A stretch of DNA of 64,000 nt, taken from contig JAFEMH010002550.1 of assembly GCA_022495995.1 (NCBI GenBank), forward strand, positions 186,001-250,000. The letters run 5' to 3'. The position numbers and the translations under genes are program-made. The notes beneath the pieces were generated by a model that saw nothing but the letters and a program-made list of their open reading frames with translations, did no database searches and was not told where the DNA came from. The DNA comes from Adenophora triphylla var. japonica. Taxonomy: Eukaryota > Streptophyta > Magnoliopsida > Asterales > Campanulaceae. Below, one piece after another: positions 31,168-42,593 of the stretch; the first letter of the stretch is position 1, and each line of letters starts with the position of its first letter.

Positions 31168-34063
31168 ATGGCTCGTTCTTGGGATCATTCCCCCCGATTC
31201 CGTTATGGATATCATACTGGCAATCTAAGGGTATATCGTAGAGAGAGGGGACCTTGGATGATGCTGACCTTGGATGAAATAAGCAAGCAATTAAAAGGTT
31301 ATGGCCGGACTCGGTTATTCCTCCAATACCCAGATTCCACAAGAATAGATAGGATTGAGTCTGGTTCACCCAATGTCATAGTTTTTGAGGATAGGGCTGA
31401 GATGATGGAGCACATCGAACTGTTCTACCCGGCCTCCAATCGCGAAATGCATGAGCGTCTGAGAGGTACGGCTCCCTCCTCGGCCTTAAGACATGACGAG
31501 GAGGGGAAACTCCCTTCCCCGTCCTAAAATCAGCCATTGACGAGGTAACTAACTTTGTCTCCTCGTCTTTATGCAGATATGACGGGAAGAGAAGGAGTAC
31601 CCTCCTCGTTTACTCAAATAGTCGACGCCTTCGTGGAAGGTGCCCAAGCTGACGGCCGTTTGGTACGAAGAAGGGAGAGCCGGGGTAAACAAAGGGAGAG
31701 GGCTCCAAAGCCTGGGGATCCCATGATTGAGGAATTATATTCCAAGTACGGGGTGGATAGAACCGAGTACAAGTTAACTTTTCTGGGCAAGCTCGACCTC
31801 AAGACTGACAAGGAAGAGCAAAACTTCTACTACAACCAAGATTATATCCACCTTTATTTCAAACAATTTCAACAGGGGCTTCGTCTTCCCTTGGACCCAT
31901 TCATCAATGAATTTCTGGATGATGTTAGGGCAGTGCCGGCCATGCTCGGAGCCAGTGGTACTAGGGTTCTTGTGAGCTTCATTGTGCTCTTCCGTAGCCT
32001 AGGTTTTGAGCCGACCATGGGTGCTTTCCGTCATTTTTACATAGTCCAAGTTATCAAGGAAAATTGGCTCGTTGTTATTAGGAGTGCCCCCAAAAAACCA
32101 AAGTTGCTTCTCCCCATGTCTAGCAAAGTTGCGGGCTGGGACAATCACGTTATCCGGGTAGAGAGCCGTCAAGGTTGGGAGTTCCAGTCTCCTTGCAAGG
32201 ATCCCACCTCTTCCTTTGCTGTCCAGCAATATGAGTGGACCCAAGCTTTAATCAAGCGACTAGAGGAGTTTGCCGAGGTAGGGCTGCTCGATTGGAAGGC
32301 AGTTGAATCCTCGGATCATTATTATATCCAAGCCGGATTGATGCAGGGGCCCAAGGACGGGGTGGCTCCCCTCGTCACTGTCAAAAGAGGACGGCGTTTC
32401 AATGATTGGACAATACACCCCGGTTTAGTATTCCATAAAGATTGTACTCGGTGCAAGACCGAGCGTCCCCGTGATCAATGTCTGAAAGCAATTGACATTG
32501 TTGGATGTAAACTTTTATCTTTGTTACTCCTAATTTTTGCATGCTAATTTCCTCTGCTCGTACTTGACCATTTCTTCCTTGTCCTTACAGATTTAACTGC
32601 CGGGGAAGAAGCAGCCATAGCCATGGAGAGACTTAGTCCCCAGGAGCTGGTAAAGAGGAAGAGGAAGCAAAGCAAGAAGTCTGCTTTGGTGGAGAGGAGA
32701 GAGGAAACCAATGCTCGTAACTTGGTTTTGAACGTTCAAGGTGACAAGCCCCTTCCCCTCTTACTGCACGATGATGCTAATGCCGAGGGTGCAGCATCTG
32801 AGGAACGGGTTGAGCCAACAACTGGGGACGGGCTTAACCCTCATGTTGAGGCCGAGGAGGTGGGAGCCGAGGAAACCGACCTCGTCCAAAGGAGATCTGG
32901 CTCCAAGAGAACCCAAGCTGTTAGCCCCGAGGAGCCTGCAGCTAAACGGGCAAGCGTCAGTGGGGCTCCCAATGTTGAGGCTCCTCCTCCCTTAGCCATC
33001 CAAAATATCAAGACTGATGAAGAGGCCGACGAGCTCGCTAAGAGCATGGCCATCAATGTTCCCCGTCTTAGGGGCCTTCCTTTACAGATCAGGGAGGGTC
33101 CTTTGGTGAGATTAGGCCGAGCTCCCGTACAAAGGGCTATGGATGAGGAGACTTATGAAGCCCTTGTCGAAGAGGCTCCAAATGAGGATGTCTTGCTCTG
33201 CCGCAAAGGGCTCCTCATCTCCGAGGTAAATGTCTCTTTTTCCTCAGTTATTTTAAGTCTGAAAGTTGTTTGATTTTCTAACATTGATTTCTCTTTCAGT
33301 TGGCTTCCGTCACTACAGATTTAAAAACGTCTTGGCCAAGACCAAAACCAGGCGCCTGAATGAGGCCAAGGCCGCCCAAGCGAAGAGTGCATCTGATAAG
33401 GCCTCCTTGGCTAAACTTCTGAAGGCCAAGGATGCTAAGCTCGTGGCAGCTAAGGCCAAAGTATAGGCCGAAGTGAAGAGGGCTGAGGAAGTGAAGGCCA
33501 AGGCCGAGGAGCATCTCCGGCTTAAAGAGGAAGAGCTTGCCAAGGCAAAGACTAATAAGGCCGAGCTTCAAACAAAGGCCGATGAAGCTGAGGCCAAGTG
33601 CCGAGGGTTGGAAGCTACCCTCCCGGCTAGGGAGGAAGAGGCCGTTGCTCAGTTCAAGGAGAGCTCGGCCTTCAAGGAGTTGATGATGGCCAGCTCGGCC
33701 TTTAAAGATGCCGTGGACGAGCAGACGGCCACCATGTTTGAAGATGGTTATCTTCACTTGGCCCGAAGCATCTTGGCTGACCCTTCCACCAGTTTGGACA
33801 TCAACAAGGTTGCCCAGCTGATTAGCCGGGACCAATATGCCGAGGAAGTCAGGGCTCTCCACCACTTGGTCCCTTTTTCTGAAAGCAACTTGGAGATAAT
33901 GGCAGCCAAGGATGCTCAAGCTTGCAGGGAAGTGTGAAGGCCGGCCTCTGTCGTCCCCGGCAATATAAAAGACTTGGTGGAGGCGATCCAGGATGCGGAA
34001 GAGCCTGAGGCCATGGAAGCCGAGGTGGAAGGAGGGGCCGAGGAAACTAATGCCCTTGCTTGA
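31168..34063 (+). pseudogene. Antisense gene of element C: putative gypsy-type transposon-domain protein with C-terminal coiled coil
   Basis: Four exons join with matching phases: 31,168-31,465, 31,577-32,506, 32,591-33,225 and about 33,300-34,063. The first two encode a globular region (YSKYGVDRTEY, FKQFQQGLRLPLDPFINEFL, RSLGFEPTMGAFRHFYIVQV) that resembles the family named putative gypsy type transposon (Pfam Transposase_28). The last encodes a long lysine- and alanine-rich coiled coil (KAKAEEHLRLKEEELAKAKT). Breaks are one frameshift near 33,330, TAG at 33,464-33,466 (glutamine codon expected) and TGA at 33,935-33,937 (arginine codon expected). Both stops fit C-to-T change. Function unknown. 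Elements E and F carry a related gene in the same antisense position. Confidence 0.8.
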
Positions 34064-34335
34064 ACAAACGGTCCCCTCCCCGGCTCCATTGCGAGGAGTG
34101 GCTCGAGAAGTCTTTTGATGACGAGCAACAGACTTAGGATATATTTTCTTTTCTTTGCTTTTTGTAATAGACGATAGGACTTGTAATTCTTTTTGAACAT
34201 CAATGAAAATCCTTTTGTCATGATTCGTGTTATTTCAATAACTTGCTCATATTTTTGTATGCTAGGCAGAGGCACTAGACTTAAGAAGGTGGGATCCAAG
34301 GAGGGTTCCTTGCTTCCTAATTGTTGGGCAAGTGG

Positions 34336-35112
34336 TTAGGCCGAGGAAGGACTCCTCGGCTTTAACTATACTCTTAAGTTATTTAGGTCGAGGAAGGTTT
34401 CCTTGGCTTTAAATGTGTTGTAATCTTGAATCAAGGTGGACCCTTGGTAGGACGTTTGTTAAGCCATCAGGCCGAGGAAAATCCTCGGTCTTGGCTGTTA
34501 TGTTTGTAATGTTTGTAATCCCGAATCAAGGTGGACCCTTGATAGGATGGTAAGTCATTAGGCCAAGGAGGACCTTTGGTCTTGACTGTTGGTAATCCTG
34601 AATCAAGGTGGATCCTTGACAGGATGTGTTGTAAGCCATCAGGCCAAGGAGGACCCTTGGTCTTGGCTGTTGGTATCCTGAATCAAGGTGGACCCTTGAC
34701 AAGATGTGTTGTAAGCCATCAGGCCAAGGAGGACCCTTGGTCTTGACTGTTGGTATCCTGAATCAAGGTGGACCCTTGACAGGATGTGTTGTAAGCCATC
34801 AGGCCAAGGAGGACCCTTGGTCGTGGCTGTTGGTATCCTGAATCAAGGTGGACCCTTGACAGGATGTGTTGTAAGCCATCAGGCCAAGGAGGACCCTTGG
34901 TCTTGGCTGTTGGTATCCTGAATCAAGGTGGACCCTTGACAGGATGTGTTGTAAGCCATCAGGCTAAGGAGGACCCTTGGTCTTGGCTGTTGGTTTCCTG
35001 AATCAAGGTGGACCCTTGACAGGATGTGTTGTAAGCCATCAGGCCAAGGAGGACCCTTGGTCTTGGCTGTAGGTATCCTGAATCAAGGTGGACCCTTGAC
35101 AGGATGTGTTTT
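34336..35112. repeat. Tandem array with 80-bp period, about nine to ten units
   Basis: Six units starting at 34,641, 34,721, 34,801, 34,881, 34,961 and 35,041 are nearly identical. Older, more divergent units precede them from about 34,336. Each unit holds two short inverted repeats, CCAAGGAGGACCCTTGG and TCAAGGTGGACCCTTGA. The outer units have GCCGAGGAAGGACTCCTCGGC instead. The array lies between the 3' ends of the antisense gene and of integrase. Homogeneity of the central units indicates recent amplification. Confidence 0.95.
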
Positions 35113-35303
35113 AGAAGAGCCGGGGATAAAGTCCTCGTCTCATGATGTCTGTGTGAAGAGTTGATAGTTGCTTTGCGTGTTGGAAGAAACTGCTTTCGTA
35201 AAACGTGAAATGCGATTACATCGAACTGCGATCCTATCAACTAACTAACAAAAATAAAAGACCGAAAATAAGAAACTAATCTACTGTAAAATAAACTAGA
35301 CTA

Positions 35304-36439
35304 GTGATAATATTTTCTAAGGTTGTCAGAGTGCCAGGGATGCTTGAGGTCCTTCCCCTCCTTGGTCTTCAATCTGTAGGTCCCTTCTCGAATGATTTGA
35401 GTGATGATATAAGGACCTTCCCAATTCGGGGAGAGCTTGTCTACGTACGCCTTCCGACCGGTAGCTTCGATTTTTCTAAGTACCCAATCACCTACTTGGA
35501 ATACTCTTCGATGACCCTCTTATCGTGATATGCCTTGGTCCTTTGCTTGTAATTCACCATCCTCATCTGTGCAGCTAGTCGTTTCTCATCTATCAGGTCC
35601 AGGTCTAGTAGCCTATTGACCTTGTTGACTTGCTCATCGTAATGGGAGTTTCTCACAGTAGGGATGGCCATCTCTGCTGGTGCCATAGCCTCGGAATCGA
35701 AGGTTAGTGCGAATGGGGTTTCCCCGGTTGGCCCCCGAGTGGTTGTGCGAACAGCCCATAAGGCTAGGGGAAGTTCGTCCAACCATCTACCCTCGTGTCC
35801 CTCAAGGTTCTTTGTAAGGGCGGTTAGGAACAGTTTGTTTACTGCTTCTGCTTGGCCATTGCTTTGTGGTCTGCTAACTGAAGATTTTGCATGGCGGACT
35901 TTTACCCTTCCCAACTCTGTAGTGAATGATGTGGAGAATTGCAGTCCATGATCAGAGACAATTGTATGTGGAAGGCCGAATCTGCACCAGATGTTATCAT
36001 GGACAAAGTTGATCGCGTTCTCTTCCGTTATCTTGGCTAATGCCTTGGCTTCTATCCACTTGGAGAAGTAATCAACAGCTACTATCACGTACTTGAAATT
36101 ACCACGGGCGGGAGGGAAGGGTCCGATGATGTCGATCCCCCACATATCAAATGGCCACGTAGGTATTACAAGTGTTTGCTCCACTGCCGGTAGTCTAGGA
36201 ATGTCAGAGAATCTTTGGCACTTGTCACATTTTCTAACATAGGCGTGTGCGTCTTCCCTTAGGTTTGGCCAGTAGTAACCTAGCGATATGATCTTGTCAG
36301 CTAAGGTTCTGGCCCCCGGGTGTCCGCCACAAACGCCTTCATGTACTTCTGCCAAGAGGTTCTGAATTTCCTTGGGATAGACACACCTTAGCAGGGGCTT
36401 CGTGAAAGATCTTCGGTAGAGGACTCCGCTTATAACCAA
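35304..36439 (-). pseudogene. Integrase of element C, one frameshift
   Basis: The frame 35,492-36,439 shows the zinc-binding region (HEGVCGGHPGARTL, CDKCQRF) and the catalytic core: D in MWGIDIIGPFPP, D in TIVSDHGLQF and E in NGQAEAVNKL. The second site reads SDHG where SDNG is usual, so one conserved asparagine is changed. The frame shifts near 35,495. In the next frame the C-terminal domain continues (VFQVGDWVLRKI, LSPNWEGPY) and ends LRKYYH at about 35,305. No chromodomain follows. Confidence 0.9.
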
Positions 36440-37010
36440 GAACCTTGGAGACCTCTTTTTGATGAGTTTAGCTTGAGCTTCATCTTCAGGGAGTTTCTCC
36501 TTCTCAATGATTCAATGTAGTCATCGATCCAGCATCTATCCTCTCCATCTAAGAGCATGACTTGTAGTCTTTCGTACGCAGGTTCCTCGGCATAAACTAC
36601 ATATGGACTGGTCTTAGACACATCCATGGTTGCCAGTTTGGAAAGAACGTCTGCGACTTGGTTATCTTCCCTGCCAATTTGTTTGAGCTCGAAAAATTCC
36701 ATCTTCTTCGTCATATCTAGGACCAGGTCTCTATACTTGGCAAGGGTGGGGTCTTGGGCATTATACTCTCCCTTTACTTGTTTGACAACGAGTTGGGAGT
36801 CGCAGAAGGCCGCCACCTTAGTTGCTCCATAGAAGGAGGCTAATTCAATGCCAAATATTAGAGCTTCATATTCCGCTTGATTATTGGAGGCAGGGAACTT
36901 GAAACGGATGGCGTCTTGAGTAGTAAACTCTCCTTCTGGGCTTGCTAGTACAATTCCAGCTCCGCTTCTTTCCTTTGTGGCTGATCCGTCCGTATACGGG
37001 GATCCAACAG
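36430..37010 (-). pseudogene. Second (archaeal-type) RNase H of element C
   Basis: The frame 36,430-37,161 carries a second RNase H-like domain: YTDGSATKERSGAGIVL, NNQAEYEALIFGIELA, CDSQLVVKQVKGEY and GREDNQVADVLSKLAT. The acidic residues at the start of each block are present. A duplicated RNase H between the first RNase H and integrase is a mark of the Tat lineage. One frameshift near 37,000 separates it from the RT frame. Confidence 0.85.
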
Positions 37011-39391
37011 TTGGGTGGGAGTTCAATGGGAGAGTCTTTATCCTCTGGTGCGTTTTGCTTCCGAGAGGTGGGGAGATGCTCACCCATAAAGGCAGTCTCG
37101 ACCATGAAGTCAACCAAAGGCTGTGCCAGGAGGGTCTTCCTTGGTTGGTAAGTGATATCAAACTCAGTGAGAGCGATGGACCAATTAAGGAGACGCCCGG
37201 AGCCGTCCAACTTATGTAATATCTTCTTCAACGGTTCATTTGTGTAGACGGTGATAGGATGTGCAGAAAAATAGGCACGTAACTTCCTCGATGCAATGAC
37301 TAGCGCGTACGCTATTTTCTCCACATTGAAGTATCTGCTTTCCACGTCCGACAGTGCCTTAGAAACATAGTAGACGGGCTTCTGAATTCCTTCATCATTT
37401 CGAACTAAGACAGTTGCGACAGCATGATCAGTGGCAGCTAGGAAGACGTACAGCATCTCACCGGTAGTTGGACTGCTAAGCAAGGGAGGGGAACCCAAGT
37501 ACTCCTTCAACCGGAGGAATGCTTCAGAGCATTCGGGAGTCGAGGAGAAGCTCTTGGTGCCCTTCAATACCTTGAAGAAGGGCAGTGACTTTTCGGCGGA
37601 TTTGGCGATGAATCTTCCTAGGGCCGCGATCCTTCCATTAAGCCTTTGAACCTCCTTGATGGTGGTAGGTTCCTTCATGTCAACGAGCGCCTTGATTTTT
37701 TCGGGGTTTGCTTCAATCCCCCTTTGAGATACCATGAAACCTAGGAACTTTCCGGCTGTTACCCCAAACACGCACTTGCTTGGGTTTAGCTTCATGTTAT
37801 TAGCTCGGAGGTTGTGAATTGTCTCTTCCAGGTCGGGAACGTGACTGCCTTCCTTGGTCTTTATGACCATGTCATCAATATAAGCTTCCATGTTGCGACC
37901 TATTTGGCTTGCAAAAACTCGATTTACCATCCGTTGGTAGGTAGCACCCGCGTTCTTGAGCCCAGAAGGCATCATGATGTAACAGTAATTTCCCCCAGGT
38001 GTTTGAAAGGCCATCTTCTCAATGTCTTCTTCCGCCATTTTTATCTGATGATAGCCTGAATAGGCATCTAGGAAGCTGAGAGTTTGGTGTCCAGCAATGG
38101 AATCAACCAACTTGTCAATTCTAGGGAGAGGATAACTGTCCTTGGGGCAGGCTTTGTTTAGATCAGTAAAGTCTATGCACATACGCCACTTCCCATTTTG
38201 CTTCTTTACCATAACTACGTTGGCCAACCAAACGGGGTACTTAACTTCACGAATTATTCCGGCGCTAAGTAATTTCTGCACTTCTTCTTTTATGGCTTCC
38301 TCCTTGTCCCTTGCAAAACTTCTCCTTGTCTGGGAGATAGTCTTTGCCAAAGGATCAACTTCCAGGCGGTGGAGGGCTACTTCTTCATTGATCCCCCTCA
38401 TATCTTCGACTCTCCAAGCAAAGACGTCATGACTGCTTTTCAAGAGGGAGATGATTTTTTCTTTCTCTTCTAGAGATAATTGGCCCCCGAGCTTGATTTT
38501 TTGTTCAGGATAGTCAGGATTGATGACTACCTCTTCCAGTTCATCTACAGGCTTCATTTCAGGACCATCACGGAATTCTAGAGACTCGATAATGATTTCC
38601 CTAATTCTTCTCCCTTCATTATCGTTCACGTCGAGGCCCTCTTCCTCCATAAGTTTGTCAACATCGGGGAGATTGACCTTCCCTAGGTCGTGGTTGGCCC
38701 CCGAGTTCTGGCCGTTGAAGAGAACAGGGTCTTCCTCGGATACGGGCTGAACTATGCCTAGGTCATCTGCAATTTCTTGGACCATAGGCTCTTCCACGGG
38801 TACGTGTAGGACTATGCCTTGGTCATCTGCAATTTCTAGGACCACAAGTTCGTCCTCATCTGCAAGCACCTCACGAATATATCTCATTCTGGAGCTAGTT
38901 TCGGTGGTTTTCTGAGACTTGGAGATCTTAATGTTTTCCTCAGGGGTATCTATCTCCACACTCTTGGATTTCTTTCTGCTCTTCACGACATGCTCCAAGA
39001 AGTCTTTAGGGGTGGCCCTCACACATCCAATCCCTGCCCGAGTGGGGAATTTAACTCGTTGGTGGGGAAGTGAGGCTACCATTCCCAGTTTAGCTTGACT
39101 TGGAATGCCTATGATCGCATGGTAGTCACTAGTCAAATCCATGACTACGAAATTGACTGTGGCTTTGGCTAGGAAGGGATGATCACCGACTTCAAGTTCT
39201 AGCTCCACAGTTCCCTTGGCTCCCACCTTGTGGTTGGTGAATCCTTCTAGCCTTCCATGGTAGGGTTCCAACATGGTGTCTTTCAAGCCCATCTGTTGGA
39301 AGGCTGAATAATATAGAATGTCACGAGAGGCCCCCGTGTCAACGAGAAGTCTTTCGGATTCAACATTGTCTATTCGGCCCTTTATCACCAA
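36990..39391 (-). CDS. Protease, reverse transcriptase and first RNase H of element C (long open frame)
   Basis: A frame of 836 codons (36,881-39,391) is open. In order it holds protease (LLVDTGASRDILYY, about residues 15-28), a linker with an acidic repeat, RT from about residue 390 (CIDFTDLNKACPKDSYPLP, MPSGLKNAGATYQRMVNRVF, active site YIDDMVIKT) and RNase H (SKALSDVESRYFNVEKIAYA, LLNWSIALTEFDITYQPRKT). RT shows the full YIDD motif. Only the last tens of codons are out-of-frame sequence after the shift near 37,000. Upstream the frame is the same as that of gag, separated by a single TAG at 39,416-39,418. Confidence 0.92.
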
Positions 39392-39415
39392 GGGTTGTTC
39401 ACGAGCCGCTCTGGC

Positions 39416-41496
39416 CTAGCCTAACTCATTAGGAGAGAAACTAATGACCTCTTCTGCTTTATGGATCCAAGCAGGAACATGGTATACTTTGCTCAGCTCG
39501 TGGATCTGGTCCCTTAGTTTCCTGGTAGAAGTTACCTCTTCCCGTATCACATGCAACTTGGCCCTAGGAGGCCTGCGGTCTTCATCCTCGCTTTTGTCGT
39601 CATCTTCACTTTCCTCTTCCTTCCGCTTCCGCTTGTTATCTTTTTTCATGACATAACGATCTAACTTTCCCTCATCGACCCATTTTTGGATTATTTTCTT
39701 GAGGGCCCAACAGCCATCAGTGGTGTGCCCGTTGTCTTTGTGAAAATCACAGTATTTGTTCATGTTACGAGGGAATTTTGGCTTATCGGTCATTGGTTGA
39801 GGTGGAGGAAGGTTGACCAGCTGCATGATTTCAGAGATAGGTTTAGTAAGAGGAGTAAATTCAAGCTTCTCCGTGCTCCTTGTTTTATTTTTCCCTTTGG
39901 AACCCTTGCCATTTCCATTATCATTCTGGCGAGTGCCTGTTGCCTCTGTTTCTGTCTTGTCAGCTCCCCTTTTCTTTGTTTTGTCCTCGCCATGGAAATG
40001 GCATAAGCTACCTTGTATAGCTCGGACTTTGTTTGAGGTTCCCCCGGGCCGAGAGTTCATAAACGAGGGGACCAGATTTTAGGCCGTAGTTGAAACAGAT
40101 AATAACTTCCCTATCGGTGAGGCTTTCTTCAACCCGGTTTGCCATTTTTCTAACCGATTATAATAGCCGAGGGTGGTCTCTCCTTTCCTCGCTCAATGTT
40201 GGCCAAGTCGGCCGGCCTTATCTTCCTCTTACCGGGCCAGTAGCAAAGTGGTCCAAGAACATTCTCCTCATGCCTCTCCAAAGAATCGATGCTACCTCTT
40301 TTTTAAGCTCACGGAACCAGTCAAAGTCGTTCCTGAGAAGGTGCTCGCGAAAGCTTTACAGAAGCGGTGTCATCGCAAAGCAGGTGAGGAGATTCATAGT
40401 TTGTTCAAAACTTTGCACGTGGTCTTTTGCATCGGTAGTGCCATTGTATTTTTCGAAATTAGGGAGCTTGAGGTGGGGATTAGGTGGAGGCTGCAGTTAT
40501 TCTCAAAGAGAATGGACGTGTTGCCCTACCATAATCATCGTCATTGAACTTCTTTCCCTCTCCATGTCATCCAGTCTTTGCTTCAACAGCCTCCCATTGC
40601 TTGGTTTCCACTCCCGTCACCGCTGAGCGGGTGCTTCGTTGGGAGCTTCTGACGGATTTGTCCTTGGGGCGATCATTCACCCTACTGTGCTCCGCGTCAT
40701 GTCGGTGGCTGTCCCATTTGGAAGGGGCCTTATCACGCTTTGGTTCCAGGTCTTGGCCACCAAGTATCATCCTGTACGGTTCCGGGGTCCTTGGCCTAGC
40801 AAACTCTCTATGACGAGGACGAGGAGAATCCGGTCGACGAGCTCGTGGTGATGTGGGACGCCTAGGGGCCATGACGAGACGAGCAGGGGACAGGCGCCTG
40901 TTCAGGCTGAGTCTCGTTCTTAGGTCCCTGGAATTCACTTCCTCGTCCCTGGGAGTTAAGTGGCTTCTCAGGTCTACCACCTGGTCCTTCTTCTTGCTGT
41001 CATGCCGAGGACGAGTATGTTCTCGGGGAGCTTGCCTTGGTAGTTCTCCGGTTTTGAGGAGAGGAGCTTGTTGCTCGTCCTGTCCCTTTTCGAGGGGGTT
41101 GCCCATAGATGGCCTAATAAATTCAGCCAAGGAATGCTCTGGGTCCAATTGCAAGAGAGCAGCCTGTGTTTCATACATTCTTTGTAAAGTCTCCATTTGC
41201 CTATGTAACAAAGAGCGTCGGTCAATGGGTTGACTTCCTCCTGCTTGACCGGCGTCAGCATTCTTTGTTTTCTTCCTTCCTACTTGCTTTCCACGGGTAC
41301 GAGTAGGACGAGGAAGCCCAGCACCTTCTCCCTCGGCATTCACCTGACCCTTGGAACGAAGGGTCATGGAGAGGAGAGGAGGGGCATCTGGCTGAGGTAG
41401 AGGAGGAGGAGGAGGCAGCTCCTCGGCTCCAGTGTTCGCCCCGTTCACTTGGGTTTGATCCTCCTCAGCAGTTACACTTGCAAATTGTCCATCCAT
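39416..41496 (-). pseudogene. Gag of element C, with a broken middle
   Basis: The N-terminal frame 40,567-41,496 (309 codons, MDGQFASVTAEEDQTQVNGA) is proline- and arginine-rich. The C-terminal frame 39,416-40,060 has the Tat-type motif YCDFHKDNGHTTDGCWALKK, followed by a basic and acidic tail, and ends NELG before TAG. Between them (about 40,061-40,566) lies the gag core, in several frames. That part can be followed by fragments such as GMRRMFLDHFATGP, NRVEESLTDREV and CFNYGLKSG. The start at 41,496 is the first ATG after the leader. Confidence 0.8.
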
Positions 41497-41830
41497 TGTA
41501 AGTCAACAAAGAAATTATCAAGTGCAAATTTTCCAAAATCACAATTTCCAATAGATCCAAATTTCTCGGCCAAAATTAGGGCAAATTTTGACCAAAAACA
41601 AACAAATTGCGATTTTTCCAACACAAAAATTCAAGGCCAAACAACTCCCTTCGTACGCGAATGGCGTATTCCCGCCGAATTTTTGCGTAATCCGCGGCAA
41701 CAAGAACAGAGCCCAAACGGAATAAGAAATTCTCGTTCAAACTAGAAAATTTCCGGCCGAAAAAAGCCGCAGCGACTTTTCCGTGCCAAACAATGGGTGT
41801 TTGAATCGATTTCCCGGCAATGAAACCAAT
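41497..41830 (-). other. 5' leader of element C and possible primer-binding site
   Basis: No coding frame is supported in these 334 bp. On the minus strand the bases next to the LTR read ATTGGTTTCATTGCCGGGAA. They could be a decayed form of the TTGGCGCC...TTGCCGGGGA primer site of some plant Gypsy elements. The match is weak. Confidence 0.4.
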
Positions 41831-42588
41831 TGATGATGCCAAAATCGTCAAAACAGCCCAAATCCAAGCGATGATTGCTCTGGTGATTGCAAGGCCTGAA
41901 AATAAGAGAAAACACGTAAACTAAGCCGGGGCGGATCCGGCTAAAGGCCCTCCAGCGTGAGAGTAAGTTCACGGTTTGTATATGAGAAAACAAATTGACA
42001 GAGTTTCCCCATTGTAAAAAGTAATGTACCGAATAATGAGCCATAGGGCTTGTATTTATAGGGATGGATTGATAGAATTCATGTTGGAGTAAACTTGTAA
42101 AGAGATAAGATATAATCCTAAGAGAATTATATCTGTTAAGGAGTCCTTGTTTGACTTGAAGTGGTGTTGTTGGTTACAATCCTGATTAAATCATGAATGT
42201 ATAATCCTTGATGTATAAGGACTGTATAATCTGCTAGCCGAAACGCCGAGGAACACGAATGTTCTACCTCGGCCTTGGCAAATAGACCGAGGTAAATGAT
42301 CCTGCTTCCTCGTCATTTGGAGATTGGCCGGCATGTATATATGCCGGGGTAAATGATTTTGTTTCCTCGTCATGGTGATGAAATGCCGAGGTAAGAACTT
42401 TTCTCTCCTCGTCACTTGCGACATGACAGCCCAAGCATGGTGACATAAGGCCGAGATAAACGTTCCTCGTCATACGAGGAAGACCTTACTCGGCCCTGAT
42501 ACTTGGTTATTTAGATAATATTCATGGCCCAATCCAATTAGGCCCAGCTCGAGCAAGCCCATGTGCGTATCTCAGTTTATACCGTTCA
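41831..42588 (-). repeat. 5' LTR of element C (right copy), 758 bp
   Basis: Runs from TGATGATGCC to CCGTTCA. The TATA box is at plus-strand bases 42,053-42,060 (TATAAATA on the minus strand). The internal CCGAGGTAA...TCCTCGTC repeat series is present as in the other copy. Confidence 0.95.
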
Positions 42589-42593
42589 ACGAC

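Larger units (their letters stand above)
29764..42588 (-). mobile_element. Element C: complete Tat-type Ty3/Gypsy retrotransposon with an antisense spliced gene, 12.8 kb
   Basis: LTRs at 29,764-30,522 and 41,831-42,588 have TG...CA ends and are flanked by the 5-bp duplication ACGAC (29,759-29,763 and 42,589-42,593). Minus-strand order is gag, protease, RT, RNase H, second RNase H, integrase. A spliced plus-strand gene and an 80-bp tandem array fill the space between integrase and 3' LTR. By hand I count about 26 differences in 758 bp between the LTRs, about 3.4%, many of them C/T or G/A at CG sites. At the often used rate of 1.3e-8 per site per year that is roughly 1.3 million years. It sits inside a chromovirus gag. 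Confidence 0.95.

Noticed and set aside
40090..40626. Plus-strand ORFs near 40.1-40.6 kb as a separate gene
   Set aside because: They are complements of the gag core of element C, fragments of which can be read on the minus strand.
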